A stretch of 64,000 bases of DNA from Hydrogenophaga sp. Its GTDB lineage: Bacteria; Pseudomonadota; Gammaproteobacteria; Burkholderiales; Burkholderiaceae_C. A program made the translations under genes and the position numbers. The stretch spans positions 124,001-188,000 of the forward strand of contig NZ_JAILWB010000008.1 of NCBI RefSeq assembly GCF_025699295.1. The letters run 5' to 3'. A model generated the notes under the pieces. That model saw only the letters and a list, made by a program, of their open reading frames with translations, was not told the DNA's origin and searched no databases. Positions 1 to 8,749 of the stretch are shown here, in pieces. Position 1 is the stretch's first letter. The number at the start of each line of letters is the position of its first letter.

Positions 1-34
1 CCAATGCGGCAAGCACTGCCTGCGTAACTTTCAT
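1..34 (-). CDS. 5' end of a gene cut by the window edge
   Basis: An ATG at 34 (minus strand) opens a frame reading MKVTQAVLAAL before the window ends. It lies 4 bases after the stop of the PilM-like gene, so it is probably the next gene of the pilus operon. The lysine followed by small hydrophobic residues resembles the start of a signal peptide. In IncI-type pilus loci the next genes would be a peptidase or a PilV tip adhesin, but 11 codons cannot decide this. Confidence 0.35.
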   Translation of the reverse strand, partial: MKVTQAVLAAL

Positions 35-38
35 GCTC

Positions 39-497
39 TTATGTCCCTACGATAACCACGGCGCCGTCTGGAATGGCCGTGGGGAGGCTAATGCCGGTGT
101 CTAGGCCAGTGCTCGAGACGAGTCGCCCCGTTATGGCGCTCTTCGTTCCGACCAGGAAGGACTTCCTTGTCATTTCGGCCAGGCGGTGAACCGTTCCGAC
201 TTCCGCGCTGCCCGATGCATACACATAGAGCTGCCCACCTTGAACGAGGTTGGTCCAGAGCGGGTTCTTCTTGTAGCCAGGCAACCAGTACGACTCCAAC
301 GCATGGTCTTGAATGACGCCGGACGCACCTGGATTGGCGCCAAGGTATCTGCTCAAGGCGTTGCGATACGCGAGCATGTTCGTCGCGGAAACGCTCGCCA
401 CAATTGATGCGGTGGCAGCCTCTTGGCGTGGCGCCGCCTGCCCGGTGAAGTACACCATCAGCGCGAAGAAGACAGCCGCGACCCAGATGGGAACCAA
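39..497 (-). CDS. pilM: PilM-like type IVb pilus protein
   Basis: A 152-residue protein with one N-terminal membrane segment (about residues 2-20) and a small extracytoplasmic domain. The pattern of N-terminal helix, a region reading NMLAYRNALSRYL, and a short C-terminal domain is that of the PilM family of IncI thin-pilus loci, whose exact role is unclear. The start is a TTG at 497 that directly follows the stop of the ATPase gene upstream (TGAATTG), with a weak AGAGG ribosome site, so translation is probably coupled. Position at the end of a full pil gene set supports the call. Confidence 0.6.
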   Translation of the reverse strand: MVPIWVAAVFFALMVYFTGQAAPRQEAATASIVASVSATNMLAYRNALSRYLGANPGASGVIQDHALESYWLPGYKKNPLWTNLVQGGQLYVYASGSAEVGTVHRLAEMTRKSFLVGTKSAITGRLVSSTGLDTGISLPTAIPDGAVVIVGT

Positions 498-498
498 T

Positions 499-1476
499 TC
501 AGCCTCTCAGTGCAATGCGAGCATCCGTATCGCTCGCCGTCGCCGACGCGGGCCGGCGCTGAACAAACAGCCTGTTGCGCTGCATCTGTACTTCGTTGGC
601 GATCTGTTCCCACTTGCGCTGACGCAAGGTAGTACGGACCCCATGAGAGTCCGGGTCAGCCAGCCAAAGAAATTCAAGCTTCGGCTTGCGAGGAGTGCCT
701 TCCAGGCGCTGATGCATCACCGCCGCAAGCCCGTTGGCAAGCATGCTCGAGGTGTCGTCGGGGTTCCCAATGGCGCTATTCGCCAGCGAGTAGAGTCGTT
801 CGACAGCCATGGGAACCGACTCACCGTGGACGGTGCAAACCACCAGCCGGCCATTTGCCGACGCGCGCAGCGCCTCAGCCGCAGTCTCTGGATCGCGCAC
901 TTCGCCAATAAAGATGATGCTCGGCGAGCGGCGAAGCATTTTGCGGCATGCCTCACCGAAGTCACCGTGCTCTTCCCAGGTTTGGAAGCAGACGCCTTCA
1001 CCATGGGTGCCTTCCAACGGCATCTCTGGCGGATCTTCGATGGTCATCGCCACACCACCATGACGCTTCAATCGCTCAACCACCACTGCCGAGACGCTGG
1101 TGGTCTTCCCTTGTCCGAACGTCCCAGCGAAGACCACCAAGCCGGACAGTTCCTTTCTCACCAGCATTTCGACGTACGAAGGGTGGATGCTGAGTTCTTC
1201 GGGCGTCGGAATGCTCGCAGGCATGCGGCGCAGTACGAAGATGTCCTCGTTGACCGACTTCAAGTAGGACACCCGATAGGAGATTCCATTGCTTCGCACT
1301 GCAAACTCGTCGTTCTTGGTGGTCTGACCTCGCTTGCCGCAAAGCGCGCGCAATTCGGCAAGTTCCTCCGACGCTGCCACAGGAGCGACAACCGGGTCCT
1401 TTGTGCCAGGGACTCCTGAAAGCCAAGCTTGGTTCGAGCTCAGGTAGATGTCCTTGAAGTCCAGTTCTTCCAGCAT
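499..1476 (-). CDS. PilT-like retraction/secretion ATPase of the type IV pilus
   Basis: A 325-residue GspE/PilT-superfamily ATPase. The Walker A reads GTFGQGKT (about residue 120), followed by an Asp box TIEDPPE and a Walker B region IIFIGEVRD and a His box TVHGES. It lacks the long N-terminal domain and the zinc motif found in PilQ of the same locus. It therefore looks like the retraction-type (PilT/PilU) partner of PilQ; this is inference. Note that PilT in IncI plasmid naming is a transglycosylase, not this enzyme. It sits between the pilin gene and the PilM-like gene and should act at the cytoplasmic face of the pilus machine. Confidence 0.75.
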   Translation of the reverse strand: MLEELDFKDIYLSSNQAWLSGVPGTKDPVVAPVAASEELAELRALCGKRGQTTKNDEFAVRSNGISYRVSYLKSVNEDIFVLRRMPASIPTPEELSIHPSYVEMLVRKELSGLVVFAGTFGQGKTTSVSAVVVERLKRHGGVAMTIEDPPEMPLEGTHGEGVCFQTWEEHGDFGEACRKMLRRSPSIIFIGEVRDPETAAEALRASANGRLVVCTVHGESVPMAVERLYSLANSAIGNPDDTSSMLANGLAAVMHQRLEGTPRKPKLEFLWLADPDSHGVRTTLRQRKWEQIANEVQMQRNRLFVQRRPASATASDTDARIALRG

Positions 1477-1517
1477 TACGCCACTCCCATACGTGTCTAA
1501 GGTTGCCGCTACGTCAA

Positions 1518-2057
1518 TCAGTTGCCACGAAACACCACTGTGGTGCCGGCACTGCAAACGTTCACGGCCGTCGGAGGATTTACAGGAAACACCGTGATCG
1601 CGCTGCCGCTGCCGACGGTAACGCTCTGCCAGCCGTGGGCACCAGTGAGCATCGGTACGCACAACTCCTCGTCAATGTTGGTCAGCGTCACGTCGAACGC
1701 CGAGACCGCCGAGGTGAGGCTGATCGTTCCGTTGGCCACATGCGTCAGCGTCGGGGGGTTCGTGTTGGTGTCCACGCGGATCGTTGTAGGAACCCGCTTG
1801 GAGAACACCAACACGTTGTTGAGACTGGTGCCATTTGCGCCATAGTTGCCCTGGCCCTGCCAGATCTGTTTGGCGGCTGCGCGAATTGCGGCGAGATCCT
1901 GAGCCAGCTGCGTGGTCCTCTGGGACGCCATCGCACTTTGGTAGAGAGACAGCGCACCAGCCACGACGACCGCCATCACGGTCAGGCCAGCCATTAGTTC
2001 CAGCAGCGTGACACCGTATTGCTTCTTGATCATCTTGATGTTGCGAACTGATTGCAT
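1518..2057 (-). CDS. pilS: Type IVb prepilin PilS (major thin-pilus subunit)
   Basis: A 179-residue prepilin. It has a basic leader, a prepilin peptidase site after glycine in KKQYG/VTLLELMAG with the conserved Glu at +5, then one long hydrophobic helix and a small globular domain. Two cysteines in the C-terminal part (one in EELCVPML, one in AVNVCSAG) can form the usual C-terminal disulfide. The ATG at 2057 has GGAG 8 bases upstream; an internal ATG at 2033 is an alternative. No prepilin peptidase gene is present in the window, so processing depends on a gene outside it or on the host. Confidence 0.8.
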   Translation of the reverse strand: MQSVRNIKMIKKQYGVTLLELMAGLTVMAVVVAGALSLYQSAMASQRTTQLAQDLAAIRAAAKQIWQGQGNYGANGTSLNNVLVFSKRVPTTIRVDTNTNPPTLTHVANGTISLTSAVSAFDVTLTNIDEELCVPMLTGAHGWQSVTVGSGSAITVFPVNPPTAVNVCSAGTTVVFRGN

Positions 2058-2110
2058 ATAGGGAGCTCCGTTGGTGAGTGTGAAAAACGTCAGGTGCTTC
2101 AGGCGTTTGG

Positions 2111-3190
2111 TTAGCGATAAGTGCTCTGCATGATTTGGGTCATCTGCAACTCCATACCGATCAGGCCGCCGACCATGCCTGCAACGAATAGGCCGACGAA
2201 GAGGATGCTGATGCCGAAGACTGCATTCATCAGGGTCTGAATGCGCTCGACCGATTCCGAAATCCATTCCTTACCGAGGATGGCGAGCGCTGCGTCGAAC
2301 CCCGACAGCCGTGCATAGACCCCCAGGTCGTCGATGATCTCAACGTCGGGAAAGCCGAATCCGGACTTGGCCAGGGCATCACCAGGGTTTAGACCCGATC
2401 GCATGCCTCGAAGACACGCTTGAATTCGCACTCGCATCCACGGCGATGCCCGTTCTTGCAGCTTTTCAAGCGCCTCCTCAGTCCTTACCCCTGCACTTAC
2501 GAGCGAGGCAAAGCTGATCATCCAGGTACTTCCATGCAAGACTCGATAGATGCTGTAAGGCAACCAGCGATCGAAGTGAACGCGCAACCCCTGTTTCCAA
2601 CGGGGCAGGCTCATCCAGAATGCGATGCCCACTAAGATGGGTACGCCCGCGATCAACGCCATCCATTGACGCGAGAAGTTGGCGAAGTCGATCATGGTTT
2701 TCGCTAGGCCATGCCACTTTTCGTAGGGGACGATGGCAGCGAACTGCGGAATGATCTTGAAGCTGAATAGCATCAGCACCGCAAAGGCGATCAACAGCAT
2801 GAAGCCTGGATAGGCAAGACCGCCCACGACAGCGCTCTTGATCTTCTTCTTCGCTTCCATCACATCAGCCGTGGACACAAGCGCTTCTTCCAGATTGCCC
2901 GATTGCTCGCCAGCCGAGATCAGCATGGCCTCATCGTCGCCCGTCCATCCAGCCATGACCTGCGACAAGCGGCTGCCGTTTCGCATTCTGCGAAGCCACT
3001 CGGACAAAGCGAGAGCAAGGGGGTCCTTCGCGCTCTTGAGTGCTACCCTGCGCACGCGCATCGTCTCAAGCGCTTCGATGATCTGCACGCCGTTGGATAG
3101 GAGTTTCGCCAGTTTCAGATACAAGCGCCGGCGCAACTGGGCGTTCGTGCGAAACATCAGCTTCGCGAATTTCAGTTCAAGCTCATCCAT
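2111..3190 (-). CDS. pilR: Pilus inner-membrane platform protein PilR (GspF/PilC family)
   Basis: A 359-residue polytopic protein with two T2SSF domains (about residues 20-140 and 225-340). Membrane segments lie near 145-170, 195-215 and 330-350, as in GspF/PilC platform proteins. The motif MLISAGEQSGNLEEAL is typical of the first domain. The start is the ATG at 3190, two bases after the stop of PilQ; longer in-frame extensions overlap PilQ and are unlikely. It should anchor PilQ at the inner membrane. Confidence 0.8.
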   Translation of the reverse strand: MDELELKFAKLMFRTNAQLRRRLYLKLAKLLSNGVQIIEALETMRVRRVALKSAKDPLALALSEWLRRMRNGSRLSQVMAGWTGDDEAMLISAGEQSGNLEEALVSTADVMEAKKKIKSAVVGGLAYPGFMLLIAFAVLMLFSFKIIPQFAAIVPYEKWHGLAKTMIDFANFSRQWMALIAGVPILVGIAFWMSLPRWKQGLRVHFDRWLPYSIYRVLHGSTWMISFASLVSAGVRTEEALEKLQERASPWMRVRIQACLRGMRSGLNPGDALAKSGFGFPDVEIIDDLGVYARLSGFDAALAILGKEWISESVERIQTLMNAVFGISILFVGLFVAGMVGGLIGMELQMTQIMQSTYR

Positions 3191-3192
3191 CT

Positions 3193-4692
3193 TCAGGCCA
3201 CCAGCGACAGGCGTGAATCGATCTCTTGGCCTTCCGAAAGCGGGCCGACAACGTCTTCCGCTTGCAGTGGGTCCAATAGGCCGGCGTTGATCTTCTGAAT
3301 CGCGTGCTCGAGCATCGAAGCGACACGCAACTCGTTCCGGATGTAGTCGATGGCCGCAACCCGGTCGTTCTTCCGGATAAGTTCCATGAGCTTCTCGTCC
3401 GTAACGATCGTTTCCGCAACGACTGTTCGTCCCACAGTGCCAGTGCCACCGCAGTGCTCGCACCCACCCGGGTTCTGGACGCAGGCCGTCTCTACATCCA
3501 ATGCGCGCAGGAACCGCTCCCGAGTGCGCGGTTCGAAATCGTCCAAGTGGTTGGCCAAAGGCTGCCGGCAATGCGGACAAAGCTCCTTGACCAGGCGCTG
3601 GCACACCAGCCCGGAAACGATGGTGGGATCGGTCAAGAGGGCTGGATTCACGCCCAGGTCGGCCAGTCGATCCACGATGGCCAGCGCGCTATTGGCGTGC
3701 ACCGTGCTCCAGACCTGGTGACCCGTCATCGCGGCTTGCACAGCCAGGCGTCCAGTCGGGTTATCTCGGATCTCGGAGAGCATCATGATGTCCGGGTCAA
3801 GTCGCATTGCCGCCTTGATGGCCTTCTGATACTCGCGGGAACGGTCTTCCTCTGAGTCGGCGTTGGTCACTGGGGTCTGCACAGCCCCGGGAATCGGGTA
3901 TTCGGGCGGGTCTTCAACCGTGATGACGTGTTTTCGGCCCTGGGATGAGCTGATGATCGCGCCGAGAATGCGCTGCAACGTCGTCGACTTGCCGGAACCT
4001 GTTGGACCGCCGATGAGCACGACGCCGGTGGGCTTCTTCTTGAGGACTTCGATGCGATCGATCTGCGCGGGGCTGTAGCCAAGGCGAGAAAGGTCGAGGT
4101 CATTGGACGTGTCGTTGTAGAGCAGCCGCAAGACCACGATGTAGCCATCTACCTGAGGTGACGTGGCAATACGAATGCCGTCGAGACACTCGGGCAGACG
4201 CGACCGCACAGAAATTCGTGCGTCCTGGCGAGACAGCTTCTCGAATGTGGCGTCAGACACATCGGCCATCGCCTGGAAGATCGTCGTGGACAGCTGGTCG
4301 CCGTACTCGTAGGTGTGCTCCTCAATGAATGTGAGTTCGCTGTGAATTCGAAAGAAGATCTGCGTGCGTTGGCGCGAGCTGACGCGAATGTGAATGTCCG
4401 AAGCCCTCTTCTCTGCGGCACGTTCGAACAACTGCTTGGCTGTCGCCTGCATGTTCGAATGCTCCTCGGTCGTACCCGCCTGTTCGTAGGCCTTGGCAAT
4501 GGCCGCGAGATCGCAGATGACCACCTCATAGGGCCTGCCCAGGTGTTTGAGGCGCCCCATGAACCCGCGAACGTGCGGATTGAACCGATGGGACAAGGAC
4601 ACAAGCAGACGGCCGTCTTCGAAGTAGGCAATGTGGGAACGCAGCTCGTCTGAAATCTGCAGGTCACCGTCTCTTGCCGTGAGGACTTTCAT
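3193..4692 (-). CDS. pilQ: Pilus assembly ATPase PilQ (GspE/PilB family)
   Basis: A 499-residue secretion ATPase that powers pilin polymerisation. Walker A is GGPTGSGKST, followed by an Asp box TVEDPPEYP, Walker B region IMMLSEIRD and a His box STVHAN. A zinc-binding module of the PilB/GspE type follows (CPHC, then CEHCGGTG). The gene is inside a tight operon with PilP 31 bases upstream and PilR 2 bases downstream. Length and motif order match the extension ATPases of type IVb pilus systems. Confidence 0.85.
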   Translation of the reverse strand: MKVLTARDGDLQISDELRSHIAYFEDGRLLVSLSHRFNPHVRGFMGRLKHLGRPYEVVICDLAAIAKAYEQAGTTEEHSNMQATAKQLFERAAEKRASDIHIRVSSRQRTQIFFRIHSELTFIEEHTYEYGDQLSTTIFQAMADVSDATFEKLSRQDARISVRSRLPECLDGIRIATSPQVDGYIVVLRLLYNDTSNDLDLSRLGYSPAQIDRIEVLKKKPTGVVLIGGPTGSGKSTTLQRILGAIISSSQGRKHVITVEDPPEYPIPGAVQTPVTNADSEEDRSREYQKAIKAAMRLDPDIMMLSEIRDNPTGRLAVQAAMTGHQVWSTVHANSALAIVDRLADLGVNPALLTDPTIVSGLVCQRLVKELCPHCRQPLANHLDDFEPRTRERFLRALDVETACVQNPGGCEHCGGTGTVGRTVVAETIVTDEKLMELIRKNDRVAAIDYIRNELRVASMLEHAIQKINAGLLDPLQAEDVVGPLSEGQEIDSRLSLVA

Positions 4693-4723
4693 ATCGCGAA
4701 GGCTCCGAGTTCTGAACTCTGGA

Positions 4724-5383
4724 TCAGGGATTGCGCGCGGGCGTGGCGGATACGAACCCAGCAGACTGGGGCCGTGGTTCGGCAGGAGTCGTTGAGCTCG
4801 TCGGGCTGCTACCGAAGGCCAGACGCTTGACCGTCTTGCCCTTTGCCAGGGTCAGGGCGTTCACGGATATATGGCGCACAGTCCATCCATTGACGGCATC
4901 GCCAACTCGGACGATCTGGACGTTTCCACCGGGCACGACGAGGCTGGCAGTCAGGTTGCCGTCAATACCTCCGATCTCGAGCACGGTCGGTGCAAACCCA
5001 TCATCCAAGATGGGCGCGCCAGCGCTCTTCATTCCATGAATTTCGGCTCGCTTGGCCTCGATGCGCGCCTCCAGCTCAAGCTGAAGCAGTTGCGCTTGCA
5101 TCACGCTCATGCGTTCGTTGATTACCGCGATCGCTGCGGCAGACGGGCTGATTCTGGCGTTGGGATGCGCTGCGACAGAAACCAGAGCAGGAGCCGCGGG
5201 CGCCACCTGCGCTGGCGTCATTGGCGCTGGCGTAACTTGCGCGGGTGCCGCGTTGAGCACTGCCTGCTCGGCTTGCGCCGCTGACTCGCCGCTCGGAAGA
5301 TTCTGCGCAGAAGCGCTGAATGCAAGCGCCAGGCCCGCAACGCCAGCAACGCACTTCGTCATGAAAAACTTACTTTCGAACAT
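4724..5383 (-). CDS. pilP: Type IVb pilus biogenesis protein PilP
   Basis: A 219-residue periplasmic protein with an N-terminal signal peptide (cleavage likely after AFSASA), an Ala/Pro-rich stretch, a short coiled region rich in Gln, Leu and Glu, and a C-terminal beta domain containing VGDAVNGWTV, as in PilP of IncI-type loci. The ATG at 5383 overlaps the end of PilO by 14 bases and has an AAGGG site upstream; a longer frame runs further into PilO and is rejected. It probably links the inner-membrane platform to the secretin. Confidence 0.7.
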   Translation of the reverse strand: MFESKFFMTKCVAGVAGLALAFSASAQNLPSGESAAQAEQAVLNAAPAQVTPAPMTPAQVAPAAPALVSVAAHPNARISPSAAAIAVINERMSVMQAQLLQLELEARIEAKRAEIHGMKSAGAPILDDGFAPTVLEIGGIDGNLTASLVVPGGNVQIVRVGDAVNGWTVRHISVNALTLAKGKTVKRLAFGSSPTSSTTPAEPRPQSAGFVSATPARNP

Positions 5384-6662
5384 ACTGAGACCCTTCCATC
5401 GTCCATACAAGCTGTCCTGCATTCCACTGCGCCGACATTGCGCGCAGGCGGAAGCCGTTTCCATTGAGTGCGTGGAGAGCGACGTCGGGCAGCGTTGCTC
5501 CGTCGACTTTCCAGCCCATTTCGTCCCAAAGCTTGGGCTCGCTCTTCTCCCCACCCTGGCCCGGCAGACTCGCCGGTGCACCAATGCTGGGTGGCTTGGC
5601 GGCGAACTTCACGCCATATCTCTGCGCCTGGGCGTACATCTCACTGATGCGCTCGTTCGCGGAAGCCACGTCTTCGTCGCTTGCGTTGGGCAGCGGCGGC
5701 AGAGGCCGCGTTACGGAGGCGAGGCTTCCGTCGACCGAGATGACCGCCTGCGGCACTACTTGGCGCAGGTGATCAATCCAGCCGAGGCCTCGCGGCTTCC
5801 ACGCGACGATCACCACGCCGCCCGAGCAGGTGATCCCCGAGAGATCCCAGTTGCCGGGAAATAGGGGCACCTGTGCCACGGTATCGAGGCAAGCCTGCAT
5901 CGCTGTCAGAGGCGCGGGCATCTCGCCCCATGGCCGTGGACGAGGCAGTTCCGCCTTTTGCTGCGCCTGCATCTGCTGTGCTACGCGACGCGCCTCTGCG
6001 ATAGCTTGTTCGCGCTGGTAGCTCTTGATGTACTGCAGACCGAAGTAGCCTCCGATCATGGCTATGCCGATCACCAGGAGAGGCTTGCTATGTTGTGCAA
6101 GGATCTGCAGCGGGGTGATGCTGACTGGAGCCAGTTGCCAGTCCTTCTGGACAGGAACCGGGCCCTTCTTCTTGCGCGGCAGAAGTTGACCCAGACCAGG
6201 CGACTCGATGGAATCGGCGATACCCCAATGCGAAGGCACGATGACGTTCGACCAGTCGCCCAGACTGCTGTCCTCGTACATTTGGGACTTGGCTGCATCC
6301 TCAGAGCTGAGAATCTGGTCGCCGTCCGAGAGGATGACGCCATCCTTCTGAGCCAGGTAGTACCACCGACCGGCATCGATCTCTGTCACGAAGATGAAGT
6401 CTCTGGCGTTGAATTCCTCTGCCAGACGGCTGGAAACCGCGGCAGCCATCGAGACAACGCCCGCTTTGACCTCTCCGCCGGACTTGACGAACCCCACGCA
6501 TTGCGCTTCGCGCGGCAACACATGAAGGTTCACGTCCAGTTCCTTGCCGAGACCCTTGATCTCCGTCTGCCGTTCGCCAGCGTTCGATGCGCTCAAGGGT
6601 TGCCAGAGGAGGCCGACCGCGAAGTCACGCCCGCCGTGGGAAATGACCTGCACATGGTCCAT
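5370..6662 (-). CDS. pilO: Type IVb pilus assembly protein PilO
   Basis: A 430-residue bitopic protein. An N-terminal cytoplasmic domain of about 190 residues is followed by one membrane segment (LLVIGIAMIGGYFGLQYI) and a periplasmic region with a coiled stretch rich in Ala and Gln. This layout and its position between secretin PilN and PilP match PilO of IncI-like systems. The stop of PilN overlaps the start (TGATG), so the two are translationally coupled; a GTG three bases upstream is an alternative start. Confidence 0.7.
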   Translation of the reverse strand: MDHVQVISHGGRDFAVGLLWQPLSASNAGERQTEIKGLGKELDVNLHVLPREAQCVGFVKSGGEVKAGVVSMAAAVSSRLAEEFNARDFIFVTEIDAGRWYYLAQKDGVILSDGDQILSSEDAAKSQMYEDSSLGDWSNVIVPSHWGIADSIESPGLGQLLPRKKKGPVPVQKDWQLAPVSITPLQILAQHSKPLLVIGIAMIGGYFGLQYIKSYQREQAIAEARRVAQQMQAQQKAELPRPRPWGEMPAPLTAMQACLDTVAQVPLFPGNWDLSGITCSGGVVIVAWKPRGLGWIDHLRQVVPQAVISVDGSLASVTRPLPPLPNASDEDVASANERISEMYAQAQRYGVKFAAKPPSIGAPASLPGQGGEKSEPKLWDEMGWKVDGATLPDVALHALNGNGFRLRAMSAQWNAGQLVWTMEGSQYVRK

Positions 6663-8341
6663 CACACGGCACCCGCGACGATGGGTTGAATGAGCACGAC
6701 GAGAATCGTGCGGCTGGTCGAGGTCTTGACTGAGCCACCAAGCGCTACGTTGGTAGCCTTGCCGACGCCTGCAGTGGCCCCATTGGTTGCGAGTTGTTCG
6801 AAACCAGTGACGACGAGAGTTTCACCGCTGTTCAGGATCGCGCGCTGCAGGAAGTTGCGGGTGTCGATCTCTGGAGTCTGGATCGACGATCCACCCGAAG
6901 TCACTTGGTCGATGCCGAGCAACGACGAGATGTCTCCGCTGAACTGGAGCATGAGACGCTTGTCGTCGAGGATGTGGGGCAGCGTGTTCATGCTGAAGCC
7001 TGTTGTGACTTGACCTGGCTGCAGCGTCGTGGTGTTGCCCGCGCCCCCAGTGCCGATGGTGGTCGTGCTCGAAGCGAGATAGGCGGTCTGGCGGCCCACC
7101 TGGATAGGTGCCGGCTGGTTGTTGATGGTCAACAGGGAAGCCGACGTGACCTGGGAGACGCGCCCCTGTTTAGACAACGCATCCACCATCGCCTCGGTAC
7201 CACTCCAGTTACTCCCGGAGGAAAGTACCTGCATACCGAACGAGGAGGCGCCTGTCGGGACATCAGCGGCGGTAGTCAGCGACAGGCCAATCCCGCGGTT
7301 GACACTCTTGTAGACCGCGTCCCAGTTGATCCCGTAGTTCTGCGAATCGGTCAGTTCGACAGAGAGCACCGTGACGTTGATCGAAACCTGGCGCGACAAG
7401 GCTGCGTTCTGTTGCTCGACGAAAGCCGCCACCTGCTCCAATACCACCGGCGTGTCATCCACGGTGATGGTGCCAGTGGCCGGCGTGACGACAAGGCGCC
7501 CGTTTGCCGAGATCATTGCCTTGATGCTCGCTTCAACGCCTTTCCAGACGCTCAGGCCGTTGAACTCCACGCCCGCACGCATCTCGCTGTTGGCAGAGCC
7601 GCCGGACGTTGCGCCTGAGCTGCTGGATGAGCTGCCGGCCACGCCAGTTGCTGTATTGGATTGGGTTCCCACCCGCGCCTGCAAGCTGGTGTCACCCGGC
7701 AATGCGGCCAGACGGAACGTGCGAGCCTTGGTCTTGAAGAACTGAATGCCTTTGCCGTCCCATTCCCAGAACACGCCGTACTTCGAAGCGATGAGATCAA
7801 GGAACCCACTCACCGGGCCGCTGAAGACAATCGGCGTAGCCTGGGCGTTGGAGCTGGCCGAGGACGCGTTCAGTCCCTGGGGCGTGCTCGCAGGCAGAGG
7901 TGGCAACGGGGCGCCGCCGGGGGCGCTACTTTGCGCGGTCGCATTGGATTGGGAAGCAAGTTGCTCTGCTTCGCTGGTTGTGCGAGCAGCCGCCGACACG
8001 CTGGTCACAATGCCCGTGATCTGCGTGAGGTAGCTTGCCGCGTCCACCAGCCCGACGAAACGGCGATTGACCGCCAGCGACCGGTTCAGCATTGCGTCTG
8101 CCTTGGCGTCCTTGGCAACCGGAACTTTGCTCACCGGGATCCACACGCGGTCAACGCGGCGCACGGCACTGTCTGCAGCCCGCGTCACAGGCGTATTGCT
8201 GCGGATCTGCTGCATCGATACCTCAGCTTTCGCGGTAGAGGCGTCGACAGTTTCAACCACGGGTTGCATCGTGGTGGTCGAGCACCCTGCAAGAACAGCA
8301 GCCGCGGCTGCACAAACGATAGTCTTGTTGAACACGGACAT
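6662..8341 (-). CDS. pilN: Lipoprotein secretin PilN of the type IVb pilus
   Basis: A 559-residue outer-membrane secretin. It starts with a lipoprotein signal ending in a VLAGCS lipobox. An N-terminal region of about 300 residues with short repeats and Gly/Ser-rich linkers is followed by a C-terminal secretin domain, visible in the VETL-like stretch GETLVVTGFEQL and in ending IQPIVAGAV. The start overlaps the stop of the TcpQ-like gene (TGATG). It forms the outer-membrane pore through which the thin pilus passes. Confidence 0.8.
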   Translation of the reverse strand: MSVFNKTIVCAAAAAVLAGCSTTTMQPVVETVDASTAKAEVSMQQIRSNTPVTRAADSAVRRVDRVWIPVSKVPVAKDAKADAMLNRSLAVNRRFVGLVDAASYLTQITGIVTSVSAAARTTSEAEQLASQSNATAQSSAPGGAPLPPLPASTPQGLNASSASSNAQATPIVFSGPVSGFLDLIASKYGVFWEWDGKGIQFFKTKARTFRLAALPGDTSLQARVGTQSNTATGVAGSSSSSSGATSGGSANSEMRAGVEFNGLSVWKGVEASIKAMISANGRLVVTPATGTITVDDTPVVLEQVAAFVEQQNAALSRQVSINVTVLSVELTDSQNYGINWDAVYKSVNRGIGLSLTTAADVPTGASSFGMQVLSSGSNWSGTEAMVDALSKQGRVSQVTSASLLTINNQPAPIQVGRQTAYLASSTTTIGTGGAGNTTTLQPGQVTTGFSMNTLPHILDDKRLMLQFSGDISSLLGIDQVTSGGSSIQTPEIDTRNFLQRAILNSGETLVVTGFEQLATNGATAGVGKATNVALGGSVKTSTSRTILVVLIQPIVAGAV

Positions 8342-8733
8342 CACTTCACCTCGAAGATGCGAACGGCGTTGTTGGCGTAAATTTCCGCTTCCAGGCGAAC
8401 CCTGTTCAGACGCATGGACCCCAGGAACACGTTCAAGGCCTTGTCGAAGTCGTCAGCAAGCACCAGGTCGGCTTCGCTGCGGTATTCATCAGCTTCCCAG
8501 GTCACGGCATATCCGTTGCGCATTGCCCAGTCGACTATCCGGTGCGAGATGAGATCGCCGGCCTTGATGGACAGCGAGCGTTCGACGATCGGTTCTGCCT
8601 TGGGCATCGGCTTGATGGGGAGTGCGCTCGGCGCGGCATGCACCGGAAACTCTTCCTGGACGATGCGGACCACCTGGGCTTGCGCCGACGCGGCGAGAAG
8701 CGCCAGCACGGCGACGGTATGTTTTGCGTTCAT
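8341..8733 (-). CDS. Short TcpQ/PilL-type secretin-associated protein
   Basis: A 130-residue exported protein with a signal peptide ending in AASAQAQ. The remainder is a single domain of the TcpQ/PilL C-terminal type: a strand-helix pattern with HRIVDWAMRNGYAVTWEA and a final YANNAVRIFEV. The same domain appears twice in the larger protein encoded just upstream. Such proteins help secretins reach or gate the outer membrane. It lies directly before PilN with overlapping stop and start codons. Confidence 0.6.
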   Translation of the reverse strand: MNAKHTVAVLALLAASAQAQVVRIVQEEFPVHAAPSALPIKPMPKAEPIVERSLSIKAGDLISHRIVDWAMRNGYAVTWEADEYRSEADLVLADDFDKALNVFLGSMRLNRVRLEAEIYANNAVRIFEVK

Positions 8734-8749
8734 GTTCTTTCCTCAGTTC